Below the pieces are notes generated by a model, which worked only from the letters and a program-made list of their open reading frames with translations, had not been told where the DNA came from and searched no databases. DNA of 64,000 nucleotides from Rhizopus sp. PT2906 (taxonomy: Eukaryota; Mucoromycota; Mucoromycetes; Mucorales; Rhizopodaceae), in contig JAMYHX010000158.1 in NCBI GenBank assembly GCA_025529335.1, forward strand, positions 1-64,000, written 5' to 3'. This document shows positions 35,275-48,152 of this stretch, piece after piece. The number at the start of each line of letters is the position of its first letter. Positions within the stretch are counted from its first letter, which is position 1. Made by a program: the position numbers and the translations under genes.

Positions 35275-36212
35275 TAGTTATCCTCATTTGTCTTGAAAGC
35301 ATCTAATTTTAGGTAAACATATTTTTATGTACATCGAAAATAAAGTTAAACTGGGTTACACTGAGGACATGTTTTATTGTTGATAATCCCAAGCATCTTT
35401 TTACAATGTATATCATTACAATGGAGAACAGATGAGGCTCATTAAAGAGGAGAAATACGCATAAATGAGTCTATACCATATATAGTTATGTGGCGTCAAG
35501 GAACTGGGGTGACATTAAAAGGGACCAAGTACATGTTATTCACCACTAAATTAGACTTGATAAAGAATAGTCTTAATGATCATTCAAGACCATTTTTATA
35601 TTTTCTCATACTTGGTTGTCTCATCGAGCGTAACTTGAAAACAAAAGACGGAGAAACGGAAGTGGATGAAGTTACCAAATTCAAATTCAGAGCGCACGCG
35701 AGTAGCCACAAGTAACTTTGTGGTTTTGGTCCAAAAAAGTCAATTGTAGCACTCCCAAGCAAGTTGGATTAAGAAAAAGAAAAGAAAACAAAAAAGAGGT
35801 CCTTTATTCTGGAAAGCTAATAACAAGAAACTCATAGATGAAAAAGGAGACAGAGTACAAAGGGATAAAACTAATATAATTAGTGTGGGTGTAAATCCCC
35901 TTTTATTTTAGCTCATCTCACTAATTTTTGGTTCGAAAATAAGTGATATTCGTATGATCGACAATAGCACTAACTGGGGCGCTGAGTGAATTGTGCTTAA
36001 TATAGCAAGATCTCGTTCCTTGTAACACGCACCAATGTGTTCCACCCAAAGGTAAACTCGTGTTAAACCAATGAGAATCAATTGATCATTCAATCCCGTT
36101 ACACTCTACTATTTCTTGAAATAGACATTTTAAACAAGACATCAAAAAAGTCAACCAAACAACCCTTTTTCTCTCTTTTTCCCTTCATTTACCTTTCCCT
36201 CTTACTTGTCGG
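35275..36212. other. Intergenic, no supported gene
   Basis: AT-rich spacer upstream of the M13 peptidase gene. It ends in a strong pyrimidine leader (36160-36210). Short open frames are unstructured. Confidence 0.5.
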
Positions 36213-38892
36213 ATGGCACAGTCTCCCTTAGGTTCAGTCTATAATACGACAACAACAATAAACGATATATGCTTTACAAGAACATGTATTGAGACTGCAT
36301 CAAGCTTAATTTCATCTATCAATATGAACATTGATCCATGCTCAGATTTTTATCAGTATGCTTGTAATATATATCACTCTAAAGATCCCACATCGAACTG
36401 ACATGATTTTCATAAAGGTGGAAATTGGATAAAGAACACTATTATACCAGAAGACTTGACAGGTAATTGGAATTAAAAATAGATTTCTAAACATAGACTC
36501 ACTCTATTCTAGAATTTGGAATACTTGACGTGAAGTCTTATAGATATAAAGAACAACTAAGAACCATATTCGAAGAGAATTATCAAGATTTATTAAGTTC
36601 GACACTATCTCCAAGTAGTTTTCAAGTAGACAGCCAAGAAAATAGAAATATCGACAAGATGAATTATAAGCTCATAAAGAACTATTATTCATCTTGTGTA
36701 GATGTTGATACATATGGAGAAGAAGGAATACCGTTCTTTTTAAAAGACCTAACACGATTACAGCGAGAATTAGAATATCAGAAGAAATGGAAAGACTCTT
36801 TTAGTATATCAACCAATATATTCAACCTTATAAGCTATCCCTATCCTACGACAGATGGACTTGCCATAGACATTGGCGGCTTATTTTCGCTAGAGATTTT
36901 TTCAGACAACAAAGACAGCACAAAAAAATCTCTTATACTCACCCCACCCAAAGCCTTTACCGAAGCAGAGAACATACCACTAAAAGAATTTGAGTATCAG
37001 AACCTAATAGATTTGACATCCTCGGTCCTCGGCTTACAAAATCATACAGAAAGAGACAGACGCAGACTACGGCTGATGGAAGATAATGGCATAAAGACCT
37101 TCACAAGTGAACGGATATACGACGCAGTTGACAGCGCAATTACCTTACAGACAAAATTGTTTAAAATAACAAACTCCATGTAAGCACCCTTTTTTTTATT
37201 TCCATTGACAAAAGAGAAATAACTTCTTTCCGTGTACCAGCTCCGACTACGGTCATTACTCATACTCACTCAGCACAGCCGAGGAATTATACCCATTCAT
37301 AGACTGGACAAACATACTTGAACACTATATACCAAACGCAAAAGACACACTTAATATATCCATTCAAATTTATAATATAGAATACTTTAACGAGCTCGGT
37401 TACTATGCCACCATTGACGATCCTTCACGACCCATTCATATGGACGCTATTGCAAAATACCTTACAGTCTACAAGATTGTCACAGAAGCACCAAATCTCG
37501 ACTCAGAGCTTCGACAGCTTATGCCAGATTCTCCCTTTCAAACAAGAGCTAGCTTATGTGTCGAGAAAGTGTTGGACCGGTTTGGTTTAGCTGTCGGCAG
37601 GTTTTACGCCATGATTGCCTCTAATGGCGAATCCGACAAGATAAATCTAGACACTATTGCCAAAAATATCAAATCAGCCCTGATCAAGCGAATACGAAAC
37701 GCAACATGGCTAGACAATGTTACAAAAGAGTCTGCTATTAAAAAGGTTTGTGGCTAGACTTGGCATGTATTTAATGTCTTACCCTTTAAAGCAAATCTTT
37801 TAGCTTGTTATGATGCAGACGTCTACCGGATACAGTACCTTTGCCCCAGATGAAAGCTCGCCACATGATATTCATAGATATATGCAGGGATTAAAGACGG
37901 ACTTTGGCACTTTTTATGAAAATGATAAAGCAGTAAACCAGTGGATCATGCGCATCTATTGGAATACGTTAAACAGAGCATTAAGCCCGACTGAGTGGAT
38001 AGGAGTGACAAGTCCGCAGGTAGTCAATGCTTTCAACCTACTATCTAAGAATAGTGTAAGCTTTGAAAGGTACAAGCATTCGTTTGACACTTGCTTATTT
38101 CTTTACATAGATATTCGTAAGCGCAGCTTTTGCTCAAAAGCCAAATTATGATAAAGAATTTCCAGACTATTTAAACTATGCAGGTATCGGCCAGACACTA
38201 GGCCATGAGTATTCTGTAAGTGTTATAAAAGACACATATAAAATATGATTAACGTAAATTCAATCAAAAGCACGGCTTTGATGACGTTGGATCGCAATAT
38301 GACGAATATGGAGCCGAAAGAGACTGGTGGTCAAACGCAACCAAGGTCAAATATGCAGAAAAGGCAAATTGTTTTGTAAAACAATACTCCAACGTCTCAG
38401 TTACTGATAAGCGTGGTAAAAACTACTTTATAGACGGAACTGTAAAGTATAAGTTAATCATACCATCATCATACTCATTTCATTCATACACAGCAAACAC
38501 TTGGAGAAAGTATTGCAGATCATGAAGGATTGGCGGCCGCTTATGATGCTTTCCTTACGCTAAAAGACAGTGGAAAAGGCTATAACCCAGTTTTACCTGG
38601 CTTACATCATTTCTCTTCGGATGCGCTCTTCTTTATCAATGCTGCCCGCTCGTTTTGTAGCAAGTCCAGTGTTGATGCAGAAAAGAACTCGGTAATACAT
38701 AATACATCTCTATGAGCATATATCTAATCCCCTCCCCCCTCTTTTTTTTATATATAGATTTATGATGAACATGCTCCGGATTCAATTAGAGTGAATATTC
38801 TATTTCGCAATAATGCAGACTTTTCAAAAGTATTCAAATGTCCAATAGGCAGTAAAATGAATCCACATAAAGCAAAATGTAGAATATGGTAA
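36213..38892 (+). CDS. M13 family zinc metallopeptidase (neprilysin-like)
   Basis: Nine exons (36213-36363, 36418-36462, 36513-37179, 37241-37745, 37804-38055, 38111-38215, 38271-38441, 38494-38691, 38758-38892) give 742 residues, normal for the family. Intron one rebuilds [20 protein letters not shown], the conserved start of the extracellular fold. Intron six splits the zinc site, giving GHEYSHGFDDVGSQYDEYG (His-Glu-x-x-His near 572-576); the third ligand is in LGESIADHEG (Glu ~637). It ends CRIW as neprilysins end Cys-x-x-Trp. Oddities: the substrate motif usually NAFY or NAYY reads NAFN, and there is no signal or anchor helix before the first Cys. Either an upstream exon is missing from the model or the protein is not secreted by the usual path. 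Confidence 0.88.
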
Positions 38893-39105
38893 TAAAATAC
38901 TTGCTTTGATGCGAATTGAATCGAATTTTTATTATAAAGCTATTATTAAGAACATATAATTAACTTGACGTTCATATAAAACCGAATATAAGAAAGGGGT
39001 GTGTATATATATATATAGATTGATATATAGTGTATATATAAATGTATAAATAGGATGTATACATTGGATAAATTAGTAGGAAAAAGGTTACAAAAAGGAA
39101 AGAAT
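38893..39105. other. Intergenic between convergent genes
   Basis: 213 bases, very AT-rich with interrupted TA repeats near 39001-39045. It separates the stop codons of the M13 peptidase and neurofibromin genes. Confidence 0.6.
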
Positions 39106-42100
39106 TTAAGCAATGATTAACTCGATGATCTCACTTGCAAGTTTAGCATTCTGTAATACATTTGCTGATGATGCTCCAAACGAGGGATCCGCCAAAGCAG
39201 GGAACCCTACACTTTCCAATAGAGACTTTTGAGTAGGTTGGTTCTTTCTGGATGCATCACTGAAGCTTGGGTCAGAGCATGCTGTCAACAGGATCGACTT
39301 TACAGATTCAATAATTGACTGGTTCGTGCTGTTCAATACTACCTGATTCATCTTGGGAAGAAGTGAATCATACACAGTAGAGAATACGGCAGGCATTGAA
39401 CTAGCAGCTTCGGCCAAGAGGTGGTACAAGAAGAGCTTTTCATTATTACTATCTGTCACTTGCAACTGAGCAACAAGCATGGATACAAACAACAGGGCTG
39501 TAGTTTCATTCGTCACATCTAGTCTGTCAAAGATACAGGAGTAACTGTAAGTATAAGCTTCAGGGTTATCCTCTTCATCTTCGTCGTCCAACTCAAAGCT
39601 TGGATCAAGTAAGCCAGTAAGTCGTAACACTTCCTTTAGTGTCTCATTCTTGGCTGCAAGTGGTAAGATTCCAGCAAGGTAACCCAAGTGATGTGGATCA
39701 ATCGTGTTGGTGCTATCACTATGTTTGCATTCAATATCCAAAAAGGTGGTCAATCCTTGGAAAACGATTTCTTTTCCGTTGTTATAGCGTAAGCCCTTTA
39801 AGAAGATGCTGGCAATAGCAAATGAAAAGTGCGATTCGAAATTAACACCGCAGAGCTGATCGAGCTTCCTAGAGACATTGGCCATGGGCTCTCGAGCTGA
39901 TAACAGGACTTCAACAACAGATTCGCCAGTGAAATAGCCAGCCGTATCCAGTGCACGCAGTACGGCAAGTATAAGTTCGATAGCCATTGTGAAGATGGGG
40001 CCATTGTTAATTTCTACAAGCGCAACTGCAACCCAGAAGAGAGCAAGCAGGTACCTTGAATCTGATGGTAAGCTTTCGACAATGTTTTTAAGGCACATCA
40101 TGATGCTTAGAACCAGGTTAGGATCAGCTTCGTTAAATATTGCCAGCGCACCACGTAAGGCAACTAGGATTTGATATAACAAATCATCGTCTGTTTCTTC
40201 GCGCCCTAGACAGCCTAATACAACAAAGGCCTGTGGTTGTATTGCTGGATTAAATTGAAAAGCAGTGCTTGCAACCAAACTCATCCATCTAGCGCGCCAT
40301 GCATTAGCCATATCTGTTTAAAGAAAGTTGTTAGAATTGAGAGTTGAATGGCGTTTTCATATTTTACCCTGAGAAGGTGCACTATAAGCTATGACTTCAA
40401 GCAGATTGCTCACAATTGTTTCCAAAGCATGTAGTGATATAGGCTCAGCTGCGTCTGTCAGTGTTTCTGGCGTGATTGTGAATGCGTTTGCATGAGGCTT
40501 GAATAAGCCAAATAGTAGTCTATACTTGGTATCAGATATTTCATTAAGTATCAGCTGAAGCTTCTTGATATTGGCTTCTTGGAGAGGCATGCATGTACAT
40601 AATGATTGAATCATATTCACAATCAGGCCATGGATTGAAGCCCTGATAAGTGTAGGGCCCACACCAACGATGAGAGAAACGATATGAAAGATTTCGGGTA
40701 CATAGCTCTTTACAGGTCCTCGATTGTTGAATGATAACATCAGAACAAATCGAATGAGGATTGCAATTTCATTCCAAGTCCAATGATCAGTCAGCGCTCT
40801 GGTTGGCTTGAATGATGTCTTTTGTAAGACTTTTCGTAAACGAGAGATGACTTTACCGCGTACGGCAATGTTGGAAAGAGTAACAAATGTATCAGCCATA
40901 GCTTCTGCTTGTGATGAACCTACACCGTGCTCAATTGAAAATTGAACAAAGGAATCCAGGACAAGATTCAGTATGTCGTCAATCTGTCCAATTGTCTTCC
41001 ATATCTTTGCTTGTATAAGCTTGTACATCTACATGACGATTAATAATGAACCTATAAAAAGAACTCACACTTACTTCAGTACGGGCTACAGTGAGATCAA
41101 TCAGGTTACGAAGGACTTCTTTTGTTTTCACTGTCTCTTTATCTTCTATATTACTGTGACAGAATCGTGAAAGGTTAGGTAACCAAGGCATCATATAATC
41201 TAAGCATAGATATCGTAGGGGCTCACTAGATTTTTGGAAGCCAATAAAGCATTCACTCAAAAACTCCAAGGTGAGATTAGGTTGATTTTCCGCAATTCTT
41301 TCACTGATGGCCACAACAAAGGCTGTACTGTTTGCAGGCAAGCACAAGTCTAACAAAAAGAAGCAATTAGAAAAGAAGAATTGCATTATATTACTCAGTA
41401 CTACCTTTTGCATCCAATAACTGATTGTTGAGGTCAAAGTGGAATGTTATACTTAGAGCGCATAGCAAGTTATATGCAGCAAGTCTAAGGTTTGGATCAT
41501 CACTACCAATGTTCAGCAAGGCCATATTCAGTAATCTTCCAGGTACATCGTTAGGTCGAATGGTTCTTTCGGATATATTGTTTGGTTTTGTCATTTCCAG
41601 TCGTCGTTTGTTGTGACGAATATGCTAAAACACAGTTAGATACATGCATGATGGCTTTTTTGATATTCTTACATTCACGATAGCATCGCGTTTCATCGAA
41701 GTAAACACATGCTGAGTCTTGCCCTTGTTATACTTGAAATGAAATTCATTTACAATTTCTTGACTTCGAGAGTTTGGCACAACAGTGATGTCTTCAATAT
41801 CCGAAACCATATAGACGTCATTAAGAACCGTAGTTACATTGTAGATAAACTCTTGTTTGCGAACAGTCATGGCCTGAACATACTCGGCGCTCACTTTGAT
41901 CGTAACAGGGACATTCACCTTGTTCTGTGTCATTCTACTGGCAGGATGGAATACATGACATTGATCAGTATCTAGTGAAGCTATAAAGTATGTGTTAATA
42001 TTGCTTATATATTTTCTTTCATTTTCTTACTAGTCGTCTTTGGTAAACGAAGTTCATTTGGACTGATGTAATCGTATATTTCCGCCAAGGTAACAGCAAA

Positions 42101-45100
42101 GTTGAAGCGTTTGGCTAGTTTATGTGATATAGGACGAGGGAACTTTTTCATGAACTTGCGTAAATGAGAGTTGGGGTTATAAAAAACGATGTTGGCAATG
42201 TTGTCGCATGCATCAAATGGCAATAGCTGAATAAGCTGAATAATGTATTGGTTGGGAATTTCATTAGCTTGAGAAAACAAGGTACAATCAAACACTAATT
42301 CAAAGTTCTTATTGGATGCTCTTTCCAAAGTCTAGGAAATGTTAATCCATTGTATACTATCCATATGTGTTCAAAAACTTACCTGCAATATGTGATAAGT
42401 AAGCAATTCAAAATCAATAGAGTCTGCAAGCACATGACGACTGATATAGTAAAAGACAGGCCTGTTGGCTTTGGAAACCCCGCCTTCATAGAAAATGTTC
42501 TTGGATACGATAGGTTCTACACTTCGATGACTGTTGCGTCGCATAAATTCAGCATAGAGCTGATTTGCTGCAGCAAACGTATAACTCCTTAACCCGTTGA
42601 ACTCTGGCTTGGTTGTTTCGGGAGGACGGCCTAATTGAGCCATTAGATTTGAAAACTTGTCAAACCCTTGCTTGTATGCAGCTGCACGTTCAGGATCCAG
42701 GTGCTGACGAATACGACGTGCTGCAATTTCCCTAGAGATGCGCTCCATATTATCAAACAGCACACGGTGTAAACAGTTGTAATCCTTTTGCTCCATAGGA
42801 CGAACTTCAGGTCTTACATCCTCCACAATAGTTCTGCCATCGGGTAAGACGGTCGTAGCAGGTGGTGGTACCTCTGATATCTCTCTCAAAAAGTTTGTTA
42901 CTTTGTAAATGTTGTTGGTCAAAAAGTCATTCAAGACAATCATGTATGTCTCTTTTGCACCAAACAAGACGTTATTGGCCAGATTCTGAATGACCTTGGT
43001 AGCAATCAAATGACCACGCTTCATCTCGCGAGATATCACAGTGTTTATCTTGATCAAACCTTCGGACTCAGGGGAAACGATAGCAGGACAGAAGAATCGT
43101 AAGAAGATAAAGGCACCGACTGCAGTATACATTGCTTCAGGATAACGTTCTCGTACGGACGTAAGGATGCAGTGACAAACCTCTCGAAAAGATCTAAGGA
43201 GGGGGGGGGGATCATGTTAGTAAAAAAACGGCAACAGATCTTATCTAGACTTTACCTGGGTGCCTCGTTTGCAGATTCACAAATGGCATTCAAAAACATT
43301 TCAGTCGCATTAATGACGTTTTGCTTATTTCGCGACACATCCTCTCCACTACCAACTTTTGATGAGTCCAATTCAAATGTTCTCTCTTCTGGAGGCTTTT
43401 CCGCAAGTTTGGTAAAAACTGGCTGAAGTACTGATCTGACATAATCCGCGCCGTTATGTCTGGCAAAGACAGATAACAGTCGAGTAGCTATACTTGTTCT
43501 TCTTAATAATTCTGTTTCGCTGTCTAAAGAATTAAAGAAAAATATGTTAAGGGGCCTATGCTTTTATGATAAACTCAAATTTACCTGTGTTTTCAACTTC
43601 TTTGCGAATCACAGCCTTTAAGAGATCCAGTGTCTTCCCTCTAGATGCAAAACAGGCCAAAAGAGCATTTGCTGCATCTTCAATATCCGAAGCAGGGCAA
43701 ACATCACAGAGAGATAGAGCGATGTTAAGGTCCATGCTTACAAACATCTAAAGAAACAAAATGAGTTCAAAGGGTAAGCCTTTCAAATTGTGATATAGCT
43801 TACATCAACCACTTTTTCATATCGATCTGTCATGACAGTCTCAGCCAAAGTTTCAAACTCGGTTCCTTGATTCAAGATATTTGTCAACACTTTCATAAAT
43901 GCCGTACGCATTTGTGGGTCATCGTGGTAACCCATGGATAGTGAATACTTTAGACCAGCATCAACATTGGCGCTTAAAAGATTTGACATGGCCAAAATGG
44001 TGCTTTCTTTTAGTGGAGCCAAGTAAGTGGACATACTTCCTTTACTCTTCATATTGGTCTGTTCTGTGTAAGGTCGACGACTAAGCGCATCTCCTTCAGT
44101 GGCCGTCTCGGAATCTCTGCATCGATTAAGTAGCTTGAGAAAGAAGGTAAAGTATTTGAAAAAGATTCTGCTCTTCACAGGTGTTGAGTCAACATCATGA
44201 ATCGGGTCGGGAGATTGAAGAGGAAGTTGATGAAGCAGGCCAACAATGGTGTTCAAACATGCTAGATCGAGTTCTCTATGCAGTTTTTCGCCTTGTGCTG
44301 ATTCAAAACTAGAGTATTGAGATGATAAATCAGGTTTCTAAAACGCGTTAGAAAAGATAACCTGCGCTATAAAAAGTGGGTTTACTCGTCATCTTACCAA
44401 AGAAAAATCGCTTGTCCATTCTACAATGATCTCCAGTAACTTGTTACGCAGCCTGAATTCTTGTCGTAAGGTAATTTTATCCTTCTTCATCATCAACACT
44501 TCAACAAGCTGACAAAACTTAATCTTTATCTTCAAGGCAGATTGACTATTTCCCAATTTATTCAAATACTTTGCATATTGATCAATTAAGCCACTAAAGT
44601 CCACTGTCAACAAGTTCTCATAACTTCCTTCCATGCGATCCAAAATGAGTTTCAGGACACTGATGGCCTGTTCGACAAATAATGTGTTGCTCGCGCTGCA
44701 GATAGGGTCTCCGTCGGGTCCAAAGTATTTTGAGAGTACTGTTTCCATGTATCTGAAGAGGACTGAATAAAGGGCTGGCGATAAATCTGTGCCGAGAATT
44801 TCCTTGACCCATTCTCGAATCATGATATTATCACATAGTAATAAATCAACCATATCCACAACAAACCTGTTAACCATCGCTGATGATTCACTTGGTGCCG
44901 AGACGCGTCTAACTGTCATGCTATCGCCAAATGCAGAACGTGTACCTGAAGGTGATGTCGGTGTAGATGGTCCAACGTCCGCCATGAGGCAAATACCACC
45001 GAGGGCGGCAAGAAAACCTGCATAGTTTTGCCATTCAGATGACTTGTCGTCGTCTAAAATAATCGTCGTGACGTTACTGGGTGAAGGGTCCGTCCTGTTG

Positions 45101-48100
45101 TTCGAGGCATGATTATTCGTTTGTCGACTCGAAGCCGTTGGATTTCGTAGTTTGTCGTGCCAAGCAGTTGGTGCATTTCTTTTCGTGTTGTATGGATGTG
45201 GTGATAATTCTAGAGCTTCGTCCTTGGATTCTTCATAAGGCTTTGTCATGGCAGGTATCATATATTTCCATCGTTTATAGACCTCCTCCCACGCAGCAAG
45301 GTTGCCTGGCGCATAGTGAGTCATCATTCGTAGTAAGCGACGAATTTGCTTTTGTTGAGATTTGCGGCCGGTAACAATACTATTGTTGGAGGAAAGTTCG
45401 TGGTAGATAGGCAAGTTTTCTACGACCATTAATACAGCTTGATGAGGATCATCGATGCAGTCGGTCAATTGAGCTTCTTCACAGATATGCCCAAAGCAAG
45501 TGATTGCAGAAGAACATATTTCTATATCAGAAGAGCACAATAAGACCAAGAGTGCAACCTCAAGACCAATAGATGCTTGAAGTCGTTCTTTTGCATCTGA
45601 TCCTTGCATAGAGACATCCTATCATGAAATGAATAAGCGTATTGCGAAACTTTCTTTTTTCTTTTTTCTTTGTTTTTACCTGATGCATTCTTAAAAACTC
45701 ATTTCTGGATTCAAACAACTTCTTTAGTAATTCCAACAAACGCTTTATGCCATCATCTCGTTCTCTTGTATCTAGCAGTTGCTTAGCAAGTGTCAGCACA
45801 ACCTGAGAAGAGATTTTCCAAAACGATTCCATAAAATTGGGTGACGATCCCCATTCGAGAATATAATCTGGAGAGTGCAACTTAAATAGACACATAGCGG
45901 CCGCATCCCTGACATACTGATCCTGCTCACGAAGACAGTTTGTGATGGCAACCATTGCCATTGCATTCTGCTTTAACCGATCCTCGTTATCACCCTATTT
46001 AAGCACACATAGATGAGTTTAATATGAAGAATAGCAGTATGTCTACTTACGCGAATGGCTAGCTTAGGATCTGTTTGATACAAACGGAGCATGTCCAAGA
46101 TGAGTTCTAGCCTTTCATTATTCTGATCCACACGAACAGTGTTTTCTTTTTTGAACTTTTTATCATTGGCGTTTATAATGTTTTGTTTTCTACTGTTGGA
46201 TGTTGTCATAGCGTTATTCATTTCAAGCTTGGAAAAGTCTTTGCTTGCAAATTCAATAAATAACTTTCTAAGCGGACCAGCCAGTGAATCATACAGTGTG
46301 GCAATCGAAGGGTTCCAAGGAAGCTTGTTTTCTTCAGATGCGATAACTAAGCATGCCTTGACTAAACTGATTTTAAAAAGAGTAGGCGCACGGTTATCTA
46401 AGCAGGAAGGGAATAGATTGCGTAACGCGTTTCGTGGATTGAGTCGAAACATGGCCACCAAACAATCAGCCAAGAGTGTGCGATGATCAATGATAATACC
46501 AAGTCCGCTCATTAAGCTATCTGCAATCAGGGGCTTTTCTGGATCAAACAGTTGTGTTCTCAGTTCATGCTCAATATCAGGTACGATATGACGAAGAGCA
46601 GAGGAATCTATCTTGGATACATACGTTGCGGCCTTACAGATATCCACATAACATATAGCAGCCAATTCTGCCATACGTCCTGACTTTAGTGAAGATTTAA
46701 GTGCTGATAAAAATAGAACCTTTTTTGAGTTGATCGATCTTCCTGTATCAGGGGTATCTAATGAACATAAGATATCTGGGCATAACACCAAGAGCATTGT
46801 CTGTAATGGCCATAGAATTGCCTTCTTTCTGGTTGTATCTGCTAATGATAAACAAGTCTCGAACAACACGTCTGGTCCACCCTCTAGTCTCTTTTGGCTC
46901 TGACATAGCTGCATAAACTCGCTTGGATAAGTCTCGATCCATCCCCAGATAGCTCTACGTAAGATAGCTGCTACAATTAATTGTGTCGACTTTTTTAAAT
47001 GTATAAAGTTATTGCAAAACTCTATAAAAAAGATAGTTTAATGACTTGACATAAAGACTAATCTCTTGTTTTACCTGACAAGACAGTAGCCAAGCGCTTT
47101 GAGTTGAGTGAGCAACATTCTAATAGTCTCATATCAGATGTCTCAGGATTTTCATCACTTGTGGTCGAAAGATAGAGTATACGTGCTTTAATCTTTGAGA
47201 ATACAATGTTCCAATTACTAGCGCTCAAGTAGGTGATGACTTTGCTCGACGCTTTATAGATATCCAACACAATATCTGCTGATGTTCTTGCAATGTTACT
47301 TGGTGTATAGTATTCGGTACGTGTTATCTGAGTGACATGATTTGTTGCTTGACCATATTCTTTTTCTTCCAAAATGGTCGTTTGATGCATAATACGGGAC
47401 ATGACGTTCATGATAGACTTTGCAAGTGCGTCCTCAAAAGGGGGTGGATCATCCATTTCGAGAGGTAAAGGGCCCTCGTTCAGAGACCATCGACTGCTGC
47501 TGTTATGAGTAGCACTATCAAAACTGCGAACTGATCCTTCATAGCCATTTTTTACAGAGTATGCTCTCCCAGAACTACTTTCATATTTTAAATCTTTCAT
47601 GTACTGCCAGTGATGTTGCATACAAGCTGAGAGTAATCGTAAGACAAATAGCTGTGATTGTAAATTTTCTTGAGGAACATAGTCTTCATTGGAAGCCATC
47701 TATATTTATATATATATATATATATATTCTCGAGATAAGTATTGAGATAATAATAATAATAAGGATAATATACCTTGATTCCATCTAATAGATTCAGTAG
47801 AGTAATTGTCACTGTCGGTAATCTAAACTTTGATAATTCAATCAGGGCAGCAACTACAAGATATGAGTGAATAGATTTAAAAAAGGTTATTACTATTATT
47901 ACCTCTGAAAATGATGAATAATGATGTAAAGTGTGAATAATAAAGGTTAGAATACATTTATCAACATTATCCACAACTCACGTTTGATTGACTATAGGAT
48001 CATTTTCTAACGCATCCAACTTCTTTCCACTATTGCTAGGCAACTACATAATTAAATCAATTCCATGTTGTCCATTTTTTACAAGTTGTATTATGTACCC

Positions 48101-48152
48101 TAACAAGTATACGATTCACTAAGCTTGCAATAAGTTTTGTGTCTGGGCTCAT
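39106..48152 (-). CDS. NF1: Neurofibromin orthologue, RasGAP with Sec14-PH module
   Basis: Eighteen predicted exons (48099-48152, 47982-48043, a 2-base exon AG just before the GTAATA at about 47900, 47774-47853, 47075-47699, 46051-46970, 45680-45994, 45618-44398, 44337-43804, 43747-43585, 43523-43256, 43193-42383, 42331-42031, 41980-41673, 41624-41405, 41349-41075, 41028-40368, 40313-39106) sum to 2675 residues, near animal neurofibromin. All junctions keep frame. Blocks recognised: IWGWIETYPSEF, KKAILWPLQTMLLVLCPDI, FFKYFTFFLKLLN, AMSNLLSANVDAGLKYSLSM, the GAP arginine finger (ASRGKT, ~Arg1307), GAFIFLRFFCPAIVSPESEG, the Sec14-PH lipid module (~1600-1850) and IRPNDVPGRLLNMALLNIGS, then TLEFLSECFIGFQKSSEPLR. 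It turns off Ras at membranes. It is the largest gene here and has no neighbour within 1 kb upstream. Confidence 0.95.
47701..47727. repeat. (TA)n microsatellite inside an intron
   Basis: TA run lying right at the acceptor of the NF1 intron before the exon that starts at 47699; the acceptor itself is AAATATAG. Confidence 0.85.

Noticed and set aside
35488..35715. 75-codon ORF with ATG
   Set aside because: No splice partners, no recognisable motif and an opposing ORF of equal length; probably chance.
47597..47974. 125-codon ORF reading through the first NF1 introns
   Set aside because: It runs over two splice-site pairs and inserts residues absent from neurofibromins; the spliced model aligns better.
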